Assembly: GCA_012514035.1 (NCBI GenBank)
Contig: JAAZBB010000003.1
Span: 23,620 to 87,619, forward strand
Direction: 5' to 3'
Origin: Lentisphaerota bacterium
GTDB taxonomy: Bacteria; Verrucomicrobiota; Kiritimatiellia; CAIQIC01; Lenti-01
Length of the DNA stretch: 64,000 nt
The translations under genes were made by a program, and so were the position numbers. The notes beneath the pieces were generated by a model. That model was not told the origin of the DNA and did not search any database. It saw only the letters and a program-made list of their open reading frames with translations. Positions 9,682 through 19,371 of the stretch are shown piece after piece (position 1 is the first letter of the stretch; each line of letters opens with the position of its first letter).

Positions 9682-10905
9682 ATGAAAATCGTGCTGGCAT
9701 ACTCGGGCGGACTGGACACCACCGTCATCCTCCAATGGCTCAAAGAACACTATCAGGCCGAAATCATCGCCTTCGCCGCCGACGTAGGCCAGGGCGAAGA
9801 ACTCAAGGGCCTGCGGCGGAAAGCGCTGGCGACCGGCGCCCGCAAGGTATACATCGACGACCTGCAGGCCGAATTCGCCCGCGATTTCATCTATCCCATG
9901 CTCCGGGCCAACGCCATCTACGAGGGCCAGTACTTTCTCGGCACCGCCATCGCCCGGCCGTTGATCGCCAAGCGCATGGTCGAGATCGCGCGGAAGGAAG
10001 GCGCGGACGCCATCGCTCACGGCGCAACGGGCAAGGGCAATGACCAGGTGCGGTTCGAACTGACCGCGGCGGCCTTGCATCCCGATCTGCAGGTCATCGC
10101 GCCGTGGCGCCTCGACGACTATCGCCGCCAGTTCCCCGGCCGCCGGGAAATGATCGCCTACTGCGCCAAGCACCGCATCCCGGTGCAGGCCTCCGCCAAG
10201 AAGCCGTATTCGATGGACCGCAACCTCCTGCACATCTCCTACGAAGCGGGCATTCTCGAAGATCCCTGGTTCGATGCCTTCGCCCCCGGCAACAAGGACA
10301 TGTTCCGCCTGACGCGCGATCCCGCCGACGCGCCCGACCGGGCCCAGATCGTCGAGCTGGAATTCCGGCGGGGCGACTGCGTGGCCGTCAACGGCCAGAA
10401 GCTCTCGCCGCTCGAGGTCATGCGCAAGCTCAATGCCTTGGCCGGCCGGCACGGCGTCGGCCGAGTGGACATGGTCGAGAACCGGTTTGTCGGCATGAAG
10501 AGCCGCGGCGTCTACGAAACGCCCGGCGGTACCATTCTGCAGTTCGCCCATCGCCAGATGGAGTCGCTGACGATGGACCGCGAAACCATGCATCTGCGCG
10601 ATGGATTCATCCCGCGCTATGCCGAGATGATCTATAACGGATTCTGGTTTTCCCCCGAGCGCCTCGCCTTGCAGGCCCTGATCGAGGAAACGCAGCGGAA
10701 TGTCACCGGCACCGTCCGCGTGAAGCTCTATAAGGGGGGCCTGTACGTCGCCGGCCGCAAGAGCCCCGTGTCGCTCTACAACCCCCGCCTCGCCACGATG
10801 GACGCCGATCCCACCCAGGCCTACAATCAGAACGACGCCACCGGCTTCATCCGGCTCAACGCCCTGCGTCTCAAGGTGGCCGCCAAGGTCCGGCGCAAAC
10901 GGTGA
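9682..10905 (+). CDS. argG: Argininosuccinate synthase
   Basis: ArgG joins citrulline and aspartate with ATP hydrolysis in arginine synthesis. The 407-residue product has the N-type ATP pyrophosphatase loop AYSGGLDT at residues 5-12. It also has [14 protein letters not shown] and the [19 protein letters not shown] segment of the family. Length is normal. The ATG at 9682 is preceded by AAGGA about eight bases upstream. The next gene begins 45 bp downstream and may be cotranscribed, though its function looks unrelated. Confidence 0.97.
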   Translation: MKIVLAYSGGLDTTVILQWLKEHYQAEIIAFAADVGQGEELKGLRRKALATGARKVYIDDLQAEFARDFIYPMLRANAIYEGQYFLGTAIARPLIAKRMVEIARKEGADAIAHGATGKGNDQVRFELTAAALHPDLQVIAPWRLDDYRRQFPGRREMIAYCAKHRIPVQASAKKPYSMDRNLLHISYEAGILEDPWFDAFAPGNKDMFRLTRDPADAPDRAQIVELEFRRGDCVAVNGQKLSPLEVMRKLNALAGRHGVGRVDMVENRFVGMKSRGVYETPGGTILQFAHRQMESLTMDRETMHLRDGFIPRYAEMIYNGFWFSPERLALQALIEETQRNVTGTVRVKLYKGGLYVAGRKSPVSLYNPRLATMDADPTQAYNQNDATGFIRLNALRLKVAAKVRRKR

Positions 10906-10950
10906 TCGCCGGCCCGCCCCTGCAACCCGCCCGTGATGGAAGGAAATGAC

Positions 10951-12453
10951 GTGAGCATCCACCCCGCCCCGCCCTCGAAGACCACCGCCGCCCTCCTGCT
11001 GGCCCTCCTCGCCGGACTGGCAGCCGGTCCGGCGCCCGCCGCCCTCACCGATCCCGCCCAGATCACCACCGAGGCCTATGTGAACCTCGTCCAAGGCGAC
11101 CAGAGCCTCGACGCCGGTCGCTTGGAAGAATCCCTGGCGTTGTACAAAACCGCCCGTGACTATTACCTCCAACTCTCCCGGGATTTTCCGGACTGGGAAC
11201 CGCGCGTCATTCAATACCGCCTGACTTATTGCGAAAACCAGATCATCGATGTTGAACGCCGCTTGACCCAGGGCGGGCCGCAGGTGCCGCCGCCAGCCGC
11301 GCCGCCGGCCACTGAGCCCCCGGCTCCCGCCGCGGCCCCCCAACCGGCCGGCCCGGGCGCCGCCGAGCCCTCGGTCGAAATCGACTATCTCAAAAGCCGC
11401 ATTGCCAGCCTGGAAACCGAATTGGCTGAATTCGATACCCTCCAGGAGGAATGGGAGGCCCTCTCCGCTGCTCATGCCCGCCTGCAGCAGGAACTCGTAG
11501 CCGCCAACCAGCGGCTCGATGCCGCCGCCGGCCAGGATCAAACCGCCCTCGCAGAGCTGCGCGCCGAACTGGCGGCTAAAGACGAACAAATCCGAACTCT
11601 GCAGGCGGATGCTGAGGTGGCCCGGCAGCGCGAACAGGCTATCCGCGAATTGGAAGCCAAGGTTGGCGAACTGACCGTCCGGAATGAGCGCCTCCAACAG
11701 GAAGTCACAACCCTTGATGAGGAACTTGATGACGCCGAACAACGCGCGGACCAGGCCGAAGAACAACTGCGGCTGGCGACATCCCGCGCACACCAGGCAC
11801 AGGCCGACCTGGAACCGGTCCGCGCAGCCCAGGACACCGCCCGGCCGGATCCGGCCCCATTCGCCACTCGGGCACCGCAAGCCTCCCCGCCCATGCCTGC
11901 ACCCGATGTGGCCGCTCCAAAAGCTTTGCCGGAGCAGCAGCCGGAGGCCGCCGCCGCAGTCTCCCCGGCCCCTTCGCCCGCCACCGCTGCCCCCTTGCCG
12001 GTGCCGGATCATCTGTCTCCCGCGGAATTCATCCGCCAATTGCTGAAGGACGGCCGCAATGATGTCGCGCTGGCCACCGTCCGGCAGGCCCGCCAACCCG
12101 CGCCGGATGACATGAACCTGACGCTTCTCGAAGGCGTCGCGCTGATCCGCCTGCAGCGTTATGCCGAGGCCGCCGCCATGCTGGTGGAACTGGCCCGCCA
12201 CAACCCCAAGAACGCGGAAATCCATGCCACCCTGGGTGCCGCCATGATGGGCGCCGGCTTCTATGAAGAAGCCCGCGAAACCCTCCAAATGGCCATCAAG
12301 CTCGACAAACAGCTCCCCGAATGCCTGTACAACCTGGCTCAACTCCATGCCTTCATCGATCCCATCGACCTGAAGGCCGCCCGCCGCTTCTATAAGCAAG
12401 CCCTGAACCTCGGGCTTGCCGTCGATCCCCAGCTCGAAGCCGTGTTGAAGTAG
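10951..12453 (+). CDS. Secreted coiled-coil / TPR protein of unknown function
   Basis: I do not recognise a named family. The GTG at 10951 fits best because GGAAGGAA lies just upstream and the ATG a few bases earlier in another frame meets a TGA at once. Residues 1-30 form a signal peptide (ALLLALLAGLAAGPAPA). A tetratricopeptide-like pair follows (about 35-90). A long coiled coil rich in Glu, Gln and Ala spans about 125-290. A Pro/Ala-rich linker comes next, and C-terminal TPR repeats cover about 355-490. The layout suggests a periplasmic scaffold. It lies between argG and xth and shares no obvious role with either. Confidence 0.75.
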   Translation: MSIHPAPPSKTTAALLLALLAGLAAGPAPAALTDPAQITTEAYVNLVQGDQSLDAGRLEESLALYKTARDYYLQLSRDFPDWEPRVIQYRLTYCENQIIDVERRLTQGGPQVPPPAAPPATEPPAPAAAPQPAGPGAAEPSVEIDYLKSRIASLETELAEFDTLQEEWEALSAAHARLQQELVAANQRLDAAAGQDQTALAELRAELAAKDEQIRTLQADAEVARQREQAIRELEAKVGELTVRNERLQQEVTTLDEELDDAEQRADQAEEQLRLATSRAHQAQADLEPVRAAQDTARPDPAPFATRAPQASPPMPAPDVAAPKALPEQQPEAAAAVSPAPSPATAAPLPVPDHLSPAEFIRQLLKDGRNDVALATVRQARQPAPDDMNLTLLEGVALIRLQRYAEAAAMLVELARHNPKNAEIHATLGAAMMGAGFYEEARETLQMAIKLDKQLPECLYNLAQLHAFIDPIDLKAARRFYKQALNLGLAVDPQLEAVLK

Positions 12454-12558
12454 GAACACCGGATACCGGGAGCTGGGAGCCAGGCCCGGCCCCTCGGGGG
12501 TGGATGACGGGTTGGGAGTATCCCTGGCCCGGCCGCTCGTGCTATTCTTTCCGACGCC

Positions 12559-13329
12559 ATGAGAATCGCCACTTTCAATTGCAACTCCATCCGTTCGCGC
12601 CTCGATGCCGTCCTGCGCTGGCTGGCCGACAACTCCCCCGACATTCTGTGCCTCCAGGAAACGAAGGTCCAGGATGCCGAATTTCCCGCCGACGCATTCC
12701 GCCTCGCCGGCTGGCAAATCGCCTTCCGAGGAGAAAAGTCCTACAACGGGGTGGCCATCGTTTCCCGCCGGAAAGCCGACGAAGTGTCCTTCGGGCTGGA
12801 TTCGGAACCCGCAGACGCGCCCCGGCTGGTTCACGCCCGCTTTGGCAAGCTTCATGTCGTCAACACCTACGTGCCCCAGGGCCGCGAAATCGAACACGCC
12901 ATGTACGCCTACAAACTGGCATGGTTCGCGCGCCTCAAAACATACTTTCAGAAGCGGTTCACCACCGCCACGCCGCTGCTGTGGTGCGGCGATCTGAATG
13001 TCGCCCGCCACCCCATCGATGTCTCCAACCCCGAGACGAAGACCCATCATGTCTGCTACCACCAGGCCGTCCGCGACGCCTTCGAAGACATCCTGGCGTT
13101 TGGCTTCACCGACCTCTTCCGCCGACACAACCCGGATCTGGTGGACTACTCGTTCTACGACTACCGCGCGCCGTTCAACCCGGACCAGAAACGCGGCTGG
13201 CGCATCGACTACGTCCTGGCCACCCCGCCCCTCGCCAGCAAATCCGCGGCCGCCGCCATCGATCTCGCGCCCCGCACCCGGCCCAAGCCTTCCGATCACT
13301 GCCCGCTATATGCAGATATCAAGGAATGA
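12559..13329 (+). CDS. xth: Exodeoxyribonuclease III (AP endonuclease family)
   Basis: The 256-residue product belongs to the endonuclease/exonuclease/phosphatase fold and fits ExoIII, which cuts abasic sites and trims 3' ends in base-excision repair. The metal and catalytic signatures are in order: ATFNCNSIRSR, CLQETK (metal Glu), WCGDLNVA (catalytic Asp/Asn), GWRIDYVL and a C-terminal SDHCPLY (catalytic His). Length is typical of the family. The start is the ATG at 12559. I see no strong Shine-Dalgarno. Confidence 0.93.
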   Translation: MRIATFNCNSIRSRLDAVLRWLADNSPDILCLQETKVQDAEFPADAFRLAGWQIAFRGEKSYNGVAIVSRRKADEVSFGLDSEPADAPRLVHARFGKLHVVNTYVPQGREIEHAMYAYKLAWFARLKTYFQKRFTTATPLLWCGDLNVARHPIDVSNPETKTHHVCYHQAVRDAFEDILAFGFTDLFRRHNPDLVDYSFYDYRAPFNPDQKRGWRIDYVLATPPLASKSAAAAIDLAPRTRPKPSDHCPLYADIKE

Positions 13330-13335
13330 AGAGTG

Positions 13336-13393
13336 AGGGTTCAGGATTCAGGGTTCAGGTGGGCGGTCAGAAGTCAGAGGCCAGATTCAGAAT
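13336..13393. repeat. Degenerate GGGTTCAGG-type repeat
   Basis: Between xth and cca the sequence runs as imperfect copies of a nine- to ten-base unit such as AGGGTTCAGG, decaying into TCAGAAGTCAGAGG. Similar tracts occur at 26902-26930, 28001-28032 and 36651-36675, always beside a gene end or start. Confidence 0.55.
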
Positions 13394-13418
13394 CCCGTGA
13401 TTTGAAAATACTTCATTG

Positions 13419-14756
13419 ATGTCTGCTCCCGTTCCATCTGCGCCGCTTGATATTCTGCACACCCTGCGGGCCAAGGGTCATGAAGCATATTTGGTCGGCG
13501 GTTGCGTCCGCGACCTCCTGCTGGGCCGTGAACCCCAGGACTGGGATGTCGCCACCGATGCCCGGCCCGAACAGATCGAGGCGCTCTTTCCCAAGACCCT
13601 CGCCGTCGGCAAGGCGTTCGGCATCATTACCGTCGTGCCCGACGTAGGCCAACCCGTCGAAGTCGCCAGCTATCGCGCCGACTCGCCTTACGCCGACGGG
13701 CGCCGTCCCGAAACCGTCACGTTCACCGACGCCCGCGCAGACGCCCTCCGCCGCGACTTCACCGTCAACGCGCTGTTCCTCGATCCGGATACCGGGGAAA
13801 TCCGAGATTTCGTCCACGGGCGGGCGGATTTGGAGGCCCGGATCATCCGCGCCATCGGCGACCCGGCCCGGCGTTTTGCCGAGGACCACCTGCGCCTGCT
13901 GCGGGCGGTCCGGTTCGCCGCCACCCTCGGCTGTGCCCTCGAACCGGCCACCTTCACCGCGATCCAACAACTGGCCCCGCAGATCCGCCGCATCAGCGCC
14001 GAACGCATCCGCGATGAACTGTTCCGCCTGCTGACCGAATCGCCCCAGGCTGGACAAGCCCTCCAACTCCTGCGCGATTCCGGACTTTTGAAGGAAATCC
14101 TGCCCGAGGTCGAGGGCATGGCCGGCGTCGAACAGCCGCCCGAGTTCCATCCCGAAGGCGATGTCTTCACCCATACGAAGCTCATGCTCAACGCCCTGCC
14201 GCCCCGCCCTTCGCTGCGCCTGGCGCTGGCCGTCCTGCTGCACGATGTCGGCAAACCGTCCACCGCCCAGTACACCACCCTGCCCGATGGCACGCAACGT
14301 TGGCGCTTTGAAAACCATGCGGCCATCGGGGCCGACATCGCCCGCGCCATCCTCGAACGCCTCCGCGCGCCGACCGACCTGATCAACGATGTCTGCGCCA
14401 TCATTGCCGGCCACATGCGCCTGGCCGACGCACCCCGGATGCGGACCTCCAAACTGCGCCGCCTGCTCGGCGGGCCGACCTTCCCCGACGAACTCGAACT
14501 GCACCGGCTCGATTGCGAATCTTCCCACGCGCTGCTGGATGTTTATGATTTCCTGAAAGCCAAGCAGGCCGAATTCGCCGCAGAGCCCGTCCTGCCCCCG
14601 CCGCTCGTCACCGGCCGCGACCTCATCGCCCTCGGCCACGTGCCCGGCCCTCCTTTCGCGAAATACCTGCGGGCGTGCTATGACCGCCAGCTCGAAGGCG
14701 AAACCGACAAGGCCGCCCTCCTCGCCGCCGTGCCCCCGCCGCCGGCCGCCCGCTGA
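13419..14756 (+). CDS. cca: CCA tRNA nucleotidyltransferase / poly(A) polymerase family protein with HD domain
   Basis: The 445-residue product is a class II nucleotidyltransferase. The head carries YLVGGCVRDLLLG and the metal motif DWDVATDA at about residues 45-52. DALRRDFTVNALF and the RFAEDHLRLLRAVRFA neck follow. An HD domain appears later (LLHDVGK). This fits the enzyme that adds or repairs the CCA end of tRNA; a poly(A) polymerase role cannot be excluded from sequence alone. The start is the ATG at 13419; the preceding TTG is a less likely alternative. Confidence 0.9.
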   Translation: MSAPVPSAPLDILHTLRAKGHEAYLVGGCVRDLLLGREPQDWDVATDARPEQIEALFPKTLAVGKAFGIITVVPDVGQPVEVASYRADSPYADGRRPETVTFTDARADALRRDFTVNALFLDPDTGEIRDFVHGRADLEARIIRAIGDPARRFAEDHLRLLRAVRFAATLGCALEPATFTAIQQLAPQIRRISAERIRDELFRLLTESPQAGQALQLLRDSGLLKEILPEVEGMAGVEQPPEFHPEGDVFTHTKLMLNALPPRPSLRLALAVLLHDVGKPSTAQYTTLPDGTQRWRFENHAAIGADIARAILERLRAPTDLINDVCAIIAGHMRLADAPRMRTSKLRRLLGGPTFPDELELHRLDCESSHALLDVYDFLKAKQAEFAAEPVLPPPLVTGRDLIALGHVPGPPFAKYLRACYDRQLEGETDKAALLAAVPPPPAAR

Positions 14757-14853
14757 TTCCCCGCACCCCCGCCGGGTTTTCGCGCTTTTCCGGAACTTCC
14801 CCGGATGCTAGATTGTCTGTCTGATTGCGCCGACCCCCCAACCGGATCTGTCC

Positions 14854-16638
14854 ATGAAAAAACTGCTTTCCGCCAACCAAGCCATCGCCTGGGCCGCCAA
14901 TCGCGCCGGCTGCCGCGTAGCCGCCGCCTATCCCGGCACGCCCTCCACCGAAATCCTCGAAAACATCGTCCAGTTCAAGGACGTGATCAACTGCGAGTGG
15001 TCGGTCAATGAGAAAGTTGCCCTTGAAATCGGCATCGGCGCCTCGCTGGCGGGCGTGCGCGCACTGGTGGCCATGAAGCACGTCGGTCTGAACGTGGCCA
15101 TGGACGCGCTGATGACCTTCACCCACATCGGGGCCATCGGCGGCCTGGTGCTGGTCAACGCCGACGACCCCAGCATGCACTCCTCGCAGAACGAACAGGA
15201 CAACCGTTCGCTGGCGAAATTCGCCCGCTGCCTGTTGTTTGAGCCCGCCGACTCGCAGGAAGCCTACGACATGGTCGTGGCCGGCTTTGAATTGAGCGAA
15301 CAACACCAGGTGCCCGTCATCGTCCGCATCACCACCCGCACCGCGCACACCTCCACCATCGTGGACCTCGGAGCCGGCGAACGGATCGAAGCGCCCGCCA
15401 TCCCCTACGTCAAGAACGCCCAACGCAACGTCGCCATGCCCGCCCACGGCCGGCTGATGCGCTTTGCCGTCGAGAAGCGCACTGCCGCCCTGCGCGCCTT
15501 GACGGAAGAATCCCCCTTCAACCGCGCCGAGGCGGGCACGGGCGACCTGGGCATCGTGGCCGCCGGGGTGGCCTACCAGTACGTAAAGGAAATCTTTCCG
15601 GACGCGCCGGTTTTCAAGGTGGGGCTCTCCTTTCCCCCGCCTATCGAAAAGATCCGCGCCTTCGCGGCGGGCGTGAAGCGCCTGGTGGTGATCGAGGAAT
15701 CCGATCCCGTGCTGGCCGACCAGATCCGCGCCGCGGGCATACCCGTCATGGAGCCGCACATGGAATTGCACATGATGGAGCTGAATCCGGCGCGACTGGC
15801 CGCGCTGCGCGCCGAACTGCTGGGCACGCCCGCGCCGGAAACGCCCAAGCCCGAAGCAGGCATTCCCGTGCGGCCCCCGGTGCTGTGCTCCGGCTGCTCC
15901 CATCGCGGCCCGTTTTACATCCTCGGCAAGCTCAAGGCCACGGTCTGCGGCGACATCGGCTGTTACACCCTCGGCTCGGCCCCGCCGCTGTCCGCAATGG
16001 ATACCTGCGTATGCATGGGCGCGGCCATCCCCGTCGCCATCGGCATGCGCAAGGCCGGGCTTGCCAACCGGCGCATCGCGGCGGTCATGGGTGACTCCAC
16101 CTTCTTCCACGCCGGCATGACCGGCCTGCTCGATGTGGCCTATAACAACATTCCCATCACCGTCATGGTCTTCGACAACCGCATCACCGCCATGACCGGC
16201 CACCAGGAAAATCCCGGCAGCGGCCACACCCTGACCGGCGAGACCGCCCCGGCGGCGCGGGTGGCCGACATCGCCCGAGCCTTTGGAATCCAACGGGTCC
16301 ATGAAGTCGAGCCCTACGACCTCGCCCGTCTGGAGCAGGTGTTCACGGAATGCCTCGACAGCGGCGAACCCGCCGTCGTGGTCGTCCGCGGCCCCTGCGT
16401 GCTGCATGAAAAATGGGCCGGCAAGTTCATCAACGCCGTGGATGCGGACCAATGCACCGCGTGCGGCGCCTGCTTCCGCCTCGGCTGCCCCGCCATCGTC
16501 CGCGGTGAACCCAAGGATCCCGAAGGCAAGCGGTTCAAGTCGCGGATCGATCCCCAGTTTTGCACTGGCTGCAACCTGTGCGCCCAGGTTTGCCGGTTCG
16601 GCGCCATCGCCCCGGCCCAAGGAAGGAATGCGTCATGA
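14854..16638 (+). CDS. iorA: Indolepyruvate ferredoxin oxidoreductase, alpha subunit
   Basis: IorA with IorB oxidatively decarboxylates aryl pyruvates to aryl-acetyl-CoA with ferredoxin as acceptor, using thiamine pyrophosphate. The 594-residue chain has the N-terminal pyruvate-binding domain (AAYPGTPSTEILE) and a central TPP-binding part with the metal motif in MGDSTFFHAGMTGL. The C-terminus carries two [4Fe-4S] motifs, CTACGACFRLGC and CTGCNLCAQVC. Length is normal. The last four bases overlap iorB, so the pair is translationally coupled. It points to anaerobic amino-acid metabolism. Confidence 0.95.
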   Translation: MKKLLSANQAIAWAANRAGCRVAAAYPGTPSTEILENIVQFKDVINCEWSVNEKVALEIGIGASLAGVRALVAMKHVGLNVAMDALMTFTHIGAIGGLVLVNADDPSMHSSQNEQDNRSLAKFARCLLFEPADSQEAYDMVVAGFELSEQHQVPVIVRITTRTAHTSTIVDLGAGERIEAPAIPYVKNAQRNVAMPAHGRLMRFAVEKRTAALRALTEESPFNRAEAGTGDLGIVAAGVAYQYVKEIFPDAPVFKVGLSFPPPIEKIRAFAAGVKRLVVIEESDPVLADQIRAAGIPVMEPHMELHMMELNPARLAALRAELLGTPAPETPKPEAGIPVRPPVLCSGCSHRGPFYILGKLKATVCGDIGCYTLGSAPPLSAMDTCVCMGAAIPVAIGMRKAGLANRRIAAVMGDSTFFHAGMTGLLDVAYNNIPITVMVFDNRITAMTGHQENPGSGHTLTGETAPAARVADIARAFGIQRVHEVEPYDLARLEQVFTECLDSGEPAVVVVRGPCVLHEKWAGKFINAVDADQCTACGACFRLGCPAIVRGEPKDPEGKRFKSRIDPQFCTGCNLCAQVCRFGAIAPAQGRNAS

Positions 16639-17231
16639 CTCCCCTCGCGTCTCTGTTCAACGTCTCCCTGGTCGGTGTTGGCGGGCAGGGCATTGTGCTC
16701 ACCTCCGACCTCCTCGCGCTGGCCGCCGTGCAGGCGGGCTGCGATGTCAAGAAGTCCGAAATCCACGGCATGTCGCAGCGCGGCGGCTCGGTGATCAGCC
16801 AGGTCCGCTTCGGCGCGAAGGTGTTCTCCCCCATCATTCCCGACGGCCAGTCCGACGTGCTCGTGTCCTTCGAGCGCACCGAAGCCCTGCGCTGGGCCCA
16901 TCTGGCCAAGCCCGGTGCGCGGATCCTGGTCAACGACATGGAGCGCATTCCGGTCACCGTTTCCAGTGGCCTGCAGGCCCCGCTGCGGGACGCGGATCAA
17001 CGCCTGGCCGCCTATCCCGGCCTGATGCTCCTGGCCGCCAATCCGCTGGCCGAGCAGGCCGGCAACCTGCGCACCGCCAATGTAGTGCTCATGGGGGCGC
17101 TCTCGACGCTGATCCCGTTCGCCGAAGCGCACTGGCAGGCCGCCATGCGCGAACGCATCCCCGCCCGGTTGCTCGAGGTGAATCTCCGCGCCTTCGCCCT
17201 CGGCCGCCACGCCGTCGGGGTCAGCCCTTAA
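16635..17231 (+). CDS. iorB: Indolepyruvate ferredoxin oxidoreductase, beta subunit
   Basis: The 198-residue product matches the gamma-type 2-oxoacid:ferredoxin oxidoreductase domain. VSLVGVGGQGIVLTSDLLA near the start and KKSEIHGMSQRGGSV are typical of IorB. The ATG at 16635 sits in an ATGA overlap with the iorA stop, and GGAAGGA lies upstream in iorA. It would form the partner subunit of IorA. Confidence 0.94.
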   Translation: MTPLASLFNVSLVGVGGQGIVLTSDLLALAAVQAGCDVKKSEIHGMSQRGGSVISQVRFGAKVFSPIIPDGQSDVLVSFERTEALRWAHLAKPGARILVNDMERIPVTVSSGLQAPLRDADQRLAAYPGLMLLAANPLAEQAGNLRTANVVLMGALSTLIPFAEAHWQAAMRERIPARLLEVNLRAFALGRHAVGVSP

Positions 17232-17275
17232 GACTTAAGAGATCCATATACTGATCCGCAACCCTGGCTAACCGC

Positions 17276-18112
17276 ATGAAATCAAAAATCCGGCTCATGA
17301 ATCTGGTGGTTTCCTGCACCTTGATTCTCCTGGCAATCGGCGCGACGCTGGTGGTGCTGGGCGTGTTCAACGCCCTGCTCAACTGGGATATTTTCGGTCC
17401 GCGGCTGGAAGCCGTGCTCTACGGCTTGTTCGGCTCGTGCATGGCGCTGGCGGCCTTTGGGACCGCCATGACCATCATCCTCGCCCTGCAGGAATCCGTG
17501 CGAGACTTCAAGAAATTCGTCCAGGCCCGCACGAACCAGGCCGAAATTCCCGACGCTCCGAAACGGGCCTATGCCGCCCGCATGATGTCCCTTCTTCTGG
17601 CCATGGTCGGTCTGATTGCCCTGTGCAACGGCATCAACTACGTCGTATTGGCGAAGCGCTGCGCGGTGTTCAAGCAATTGGCGGCCGAGCAGGTCGGCAA
17701 TTTCCAGGACAAGATCGCGGGACTTGTCGCCGGTTTCCAGGCTCCGCCGCGGGACCACGTGCCGCGGGATCTCTACGAGGTCCTTCGTTCCGTGAGCAGT
17801 CTCGCATTCGTCCAGACCGCCACGCTGTACCTGCCCGATCCGGAGGAGGGCGGCGCGATGTGGGGTTATACCGCCTGGCGCAACAGCTACAGTAACGAGG
17901 ATGGTTTTGCGCGCTTCTACGTCGCCAAGGACTTTGAGCGGGCGATGCGCCAGGCGGTGGACGGAGATCCTGCGGACCTGGAGGACATCAACCGCCGCAA
18001 CGAATTCATCTGGTACCGAACCCTGGCGGGCCCGGCGGGACGGCCCGCCTCCGTGATTCGCATAGACGGCAACCCCCGCCACAGCTTCCGCGAATACCGC
18101 CTGGGCCAATAA
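17276..18112 (+). CDS. Membrane protein of unknown function
   Basis: I do not recognise this 278-residue protein. Three hydrophobic segments are visible at about residues 9-31, 46-72 and 105-127. They are followed by a soluble C-terminal half of about 150 residues rich in Arg, Asp and aromatic residues. No catalytic motif is evident. It lies between iorB (44 bp) and a YdcF-type gene (6 bp), so it probably shares a transcript with the latter. Confidence 0.7.
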   Translation: MKSKIRLMNLVVSCTLILLAIGATLVVLGVFNALLNWDIFGPRLEAVLYGLFGSCMALAAFGTAMTIILALQESVRDFKKFVQARTNQAEIPDAPKRAYAARMMSLLLAMVGLIALCNGINYVVLAKRCAVFKQLAAEQVGNFQDKIAGLVAGFQAPPRDHVPRDLYEVLRSVSSLAFVQTATLYLPDPEEGGAMWGYTAWRNSYSNEDGFARFYVAKDFERAMRQAVDGDPADLEDINRRNEFIWYRTLAGPAGRPASVIRIDGNPRHSFREYRLGQ

Positions 18113-18118
18113 CCTGCC

Positions 18119-18724
18119 GTGCCCGCGGGTGCCGACGTGATTCGTTTCATTCTCAAGTCACTGGGCTGGATCGCCGGAGCGCTGCTGGTCTGGCTGCTGC
18201 TGCTGGGAATCGTCATTTGGAACTACGGACGGCAGGACCAGGCCGCCCCCGCCGATTGCGCCATTGTGCTGGGCGCGGCCGCCTACGGCGCCCGCCCCTC
18301 CCCGGTCTTCGAAGAACGCATCCGCCACGGGCTTGCCCTTTACCGAACCGGCCTTGTCTCCAAACTCATCTTTACGGGCGGCTACGGCGATGGCGCGTCG
18401 CATGCGGAGAGCGAAGTGGCCGCCGCCTATGCCCGGCGCCACGGCGTGCCGGAGGCGGATATCCTGATCGAGACCCGGTCCCGCACTACCCAGCAGAACC
18501 TGACCGAGGCGCGGGCCCTGATGAAGGCGCAGGGGCTGCGCACGGCGATTCTCGTCAGCGATCCCTTGCACATGCGCCGCGCCATGTGGATGGCCCGCGA
18601 CCTCGACATCCCCGCCGTCTCCTCGCCCACGCCCACCTCCCGCTACCGCTCGCTGAAGACCAAATGGCGCTTTCTGCGCCGCGAACTGCATTACTGGCAC
18701 GTCTATCTGTTCACCGGAACCTGA
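18119..18724 (+). CDS. YdcF / SanA / ElyC-type DUF218 membrane protein
   Basis: A single N-terminal membrane helix (about residues 10-33) is followed by a DUF218 domain. The family pattern is clear: ADCAIVLGAAAYGARPSPVFEERI, then LIFTGGYG, then ETRSRTTQQNLTEA and ILVSDPLHMRRA. Relatives SanA and ElyC affect envelope integrity, but the biochemical activity of the family is not settled. Either GTG at 18119 or GTG at 18137 could be the start; the latter begins just before the helix. It is convergent with the small heat-shock genes. Confidence 0.8.
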   Translation: MPAGADVIRFILKSLGWIAGALLVWLLLLGIVIWNYGRQDQAAPADCAIVLGAAAYGARPSPVFEERIRHGLALYRTGLVSKLIFTGGYGDGASHAESEVAAAYARRHGVPEADILIETRSRTTQQNLTEARALMKAQGLRTAILVSDPLHMRRAMWMARDLDIPAVSSPTPTSRYRSLKTKWRFLRRELHYWHVYLFTGT

Positions 18725-18750
18725 TCTGGTCCGTTCCGCTCGCACACAAA

Positions 18751-18782
18751 AAGAAACCCCGGGCGGGAGCGTCCGGGGTCTT
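18751..18782 (-). terminator. Terminator of the small heat-shock gene cluster
   Basis: ACCCCGG (18756-18762) pairs with CCGGGGT (18773-18779). Read on the minus strand the stem is followed by TTTCTTTTTG, a good U-tract, so it ends transcription coming from the Hsp20 genes. The plus side has only a weak T-stretch for the converging YdcF-type gene. Confidence 0.7.
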
Positions 18783-18803
18783 GTCGTCGCGCCGGGGCGA
18801 CGG

Positions 18804-19310
18804 TCATTCCGTCTGGATGGGCACGGTCTTGCGTTTGGCCTGCTCTTCCGGGCGTTTGGGCGCGGTGAAGGACAGCACGCCTTTCTTGAACTTGGCGGTG
18901 GCCTTCGCAGCATCCACGCCGGCGGGCAGATCAATGACGCGGTGGAACGCGCCCCAGGACTGTTCCCGGCGGAACCAGTTTTTGCCCTTCTCCTCCTGTT
19001 CGCATTTCTTCTCGCCCCGGAGAGTCAAGACGTCATCCTGCAGCTCCACGGAGATGTCCTTCTCGTCCATCCCCGGCAGCTCGGCCGACACCTTGACTTC
19101 CGTGTCGGTTTCGGAAACATCCACGCGCGGACAGAACACCGTCGGGGCCCATTCGGGCACCCGTTCGGTTTCCGCCAGCGGGAAATCGCCGAAGAAGTCG
19201 TCGAACAGCCGGTTCATCTGCCGCTGGAAATCCCGGAAGGGATCGATGTCTTCCTTGCGGGCGGGCACATGCTTGCGACCGATACGGGGGATCAGGTTTT
19301 TCATGCTCAT
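18804..19310 (-). CDS. Small heat-shock protein (Hsp20 / alpha-crystallin family), third of three
   Basis: Hsp20 proteins bind unfolding proteins without ATP. This 168-residue chain has an N-terminal arm with the DPFRDFQRQMNRLFDDFFGD segment. The alpha-crystallin domain follows (VDVSETDTEVKVSAELPGMDEKDI to KKGVLSFTAPK). The C-terminal IxI motif is modest (VPIQTE). AAGGAGG lies about nine bases before the ATG. It is the last and largest of three adjacent Hsp20 genes reading the same way. Confidence 0.93.
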   Translation of the reverse strand: MSMKNLIPRIGRKHVPARKEDIDPFRDFQRQMNRLFDDFFGDFPLAETERVPEWAPTVFCPRVDVSETDTEVKVSAELPGMDEKDISVELQDDVLTLRGEKKCEQEEKGKNWFRREQSWGAFHRVIDLPAGVDAAKATAKFKKGVLSFTAPKRPEEQAKRKTVPIQTE

Positions 19311-19371
19311 GTTTGCGCCTCCTTCCTTTTTTTTGTTGGCAGCGGGTTGTGAGTCGTCAAACGCGGACCGG

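Noticed and set aside
9493..13299. Minus-strand open frame of 1268 codons
   Set aside because: It is antisense to argG, the coiled-coil/TPR gene and xth. Its composition (Gly, Arg, Asp-Val runs) is typical of a GC-rich shadow frame.
14623..16620. Minus-strand open frame of 665 codons
   Set aside because: It is antisense to iorA, which has full family motifs.
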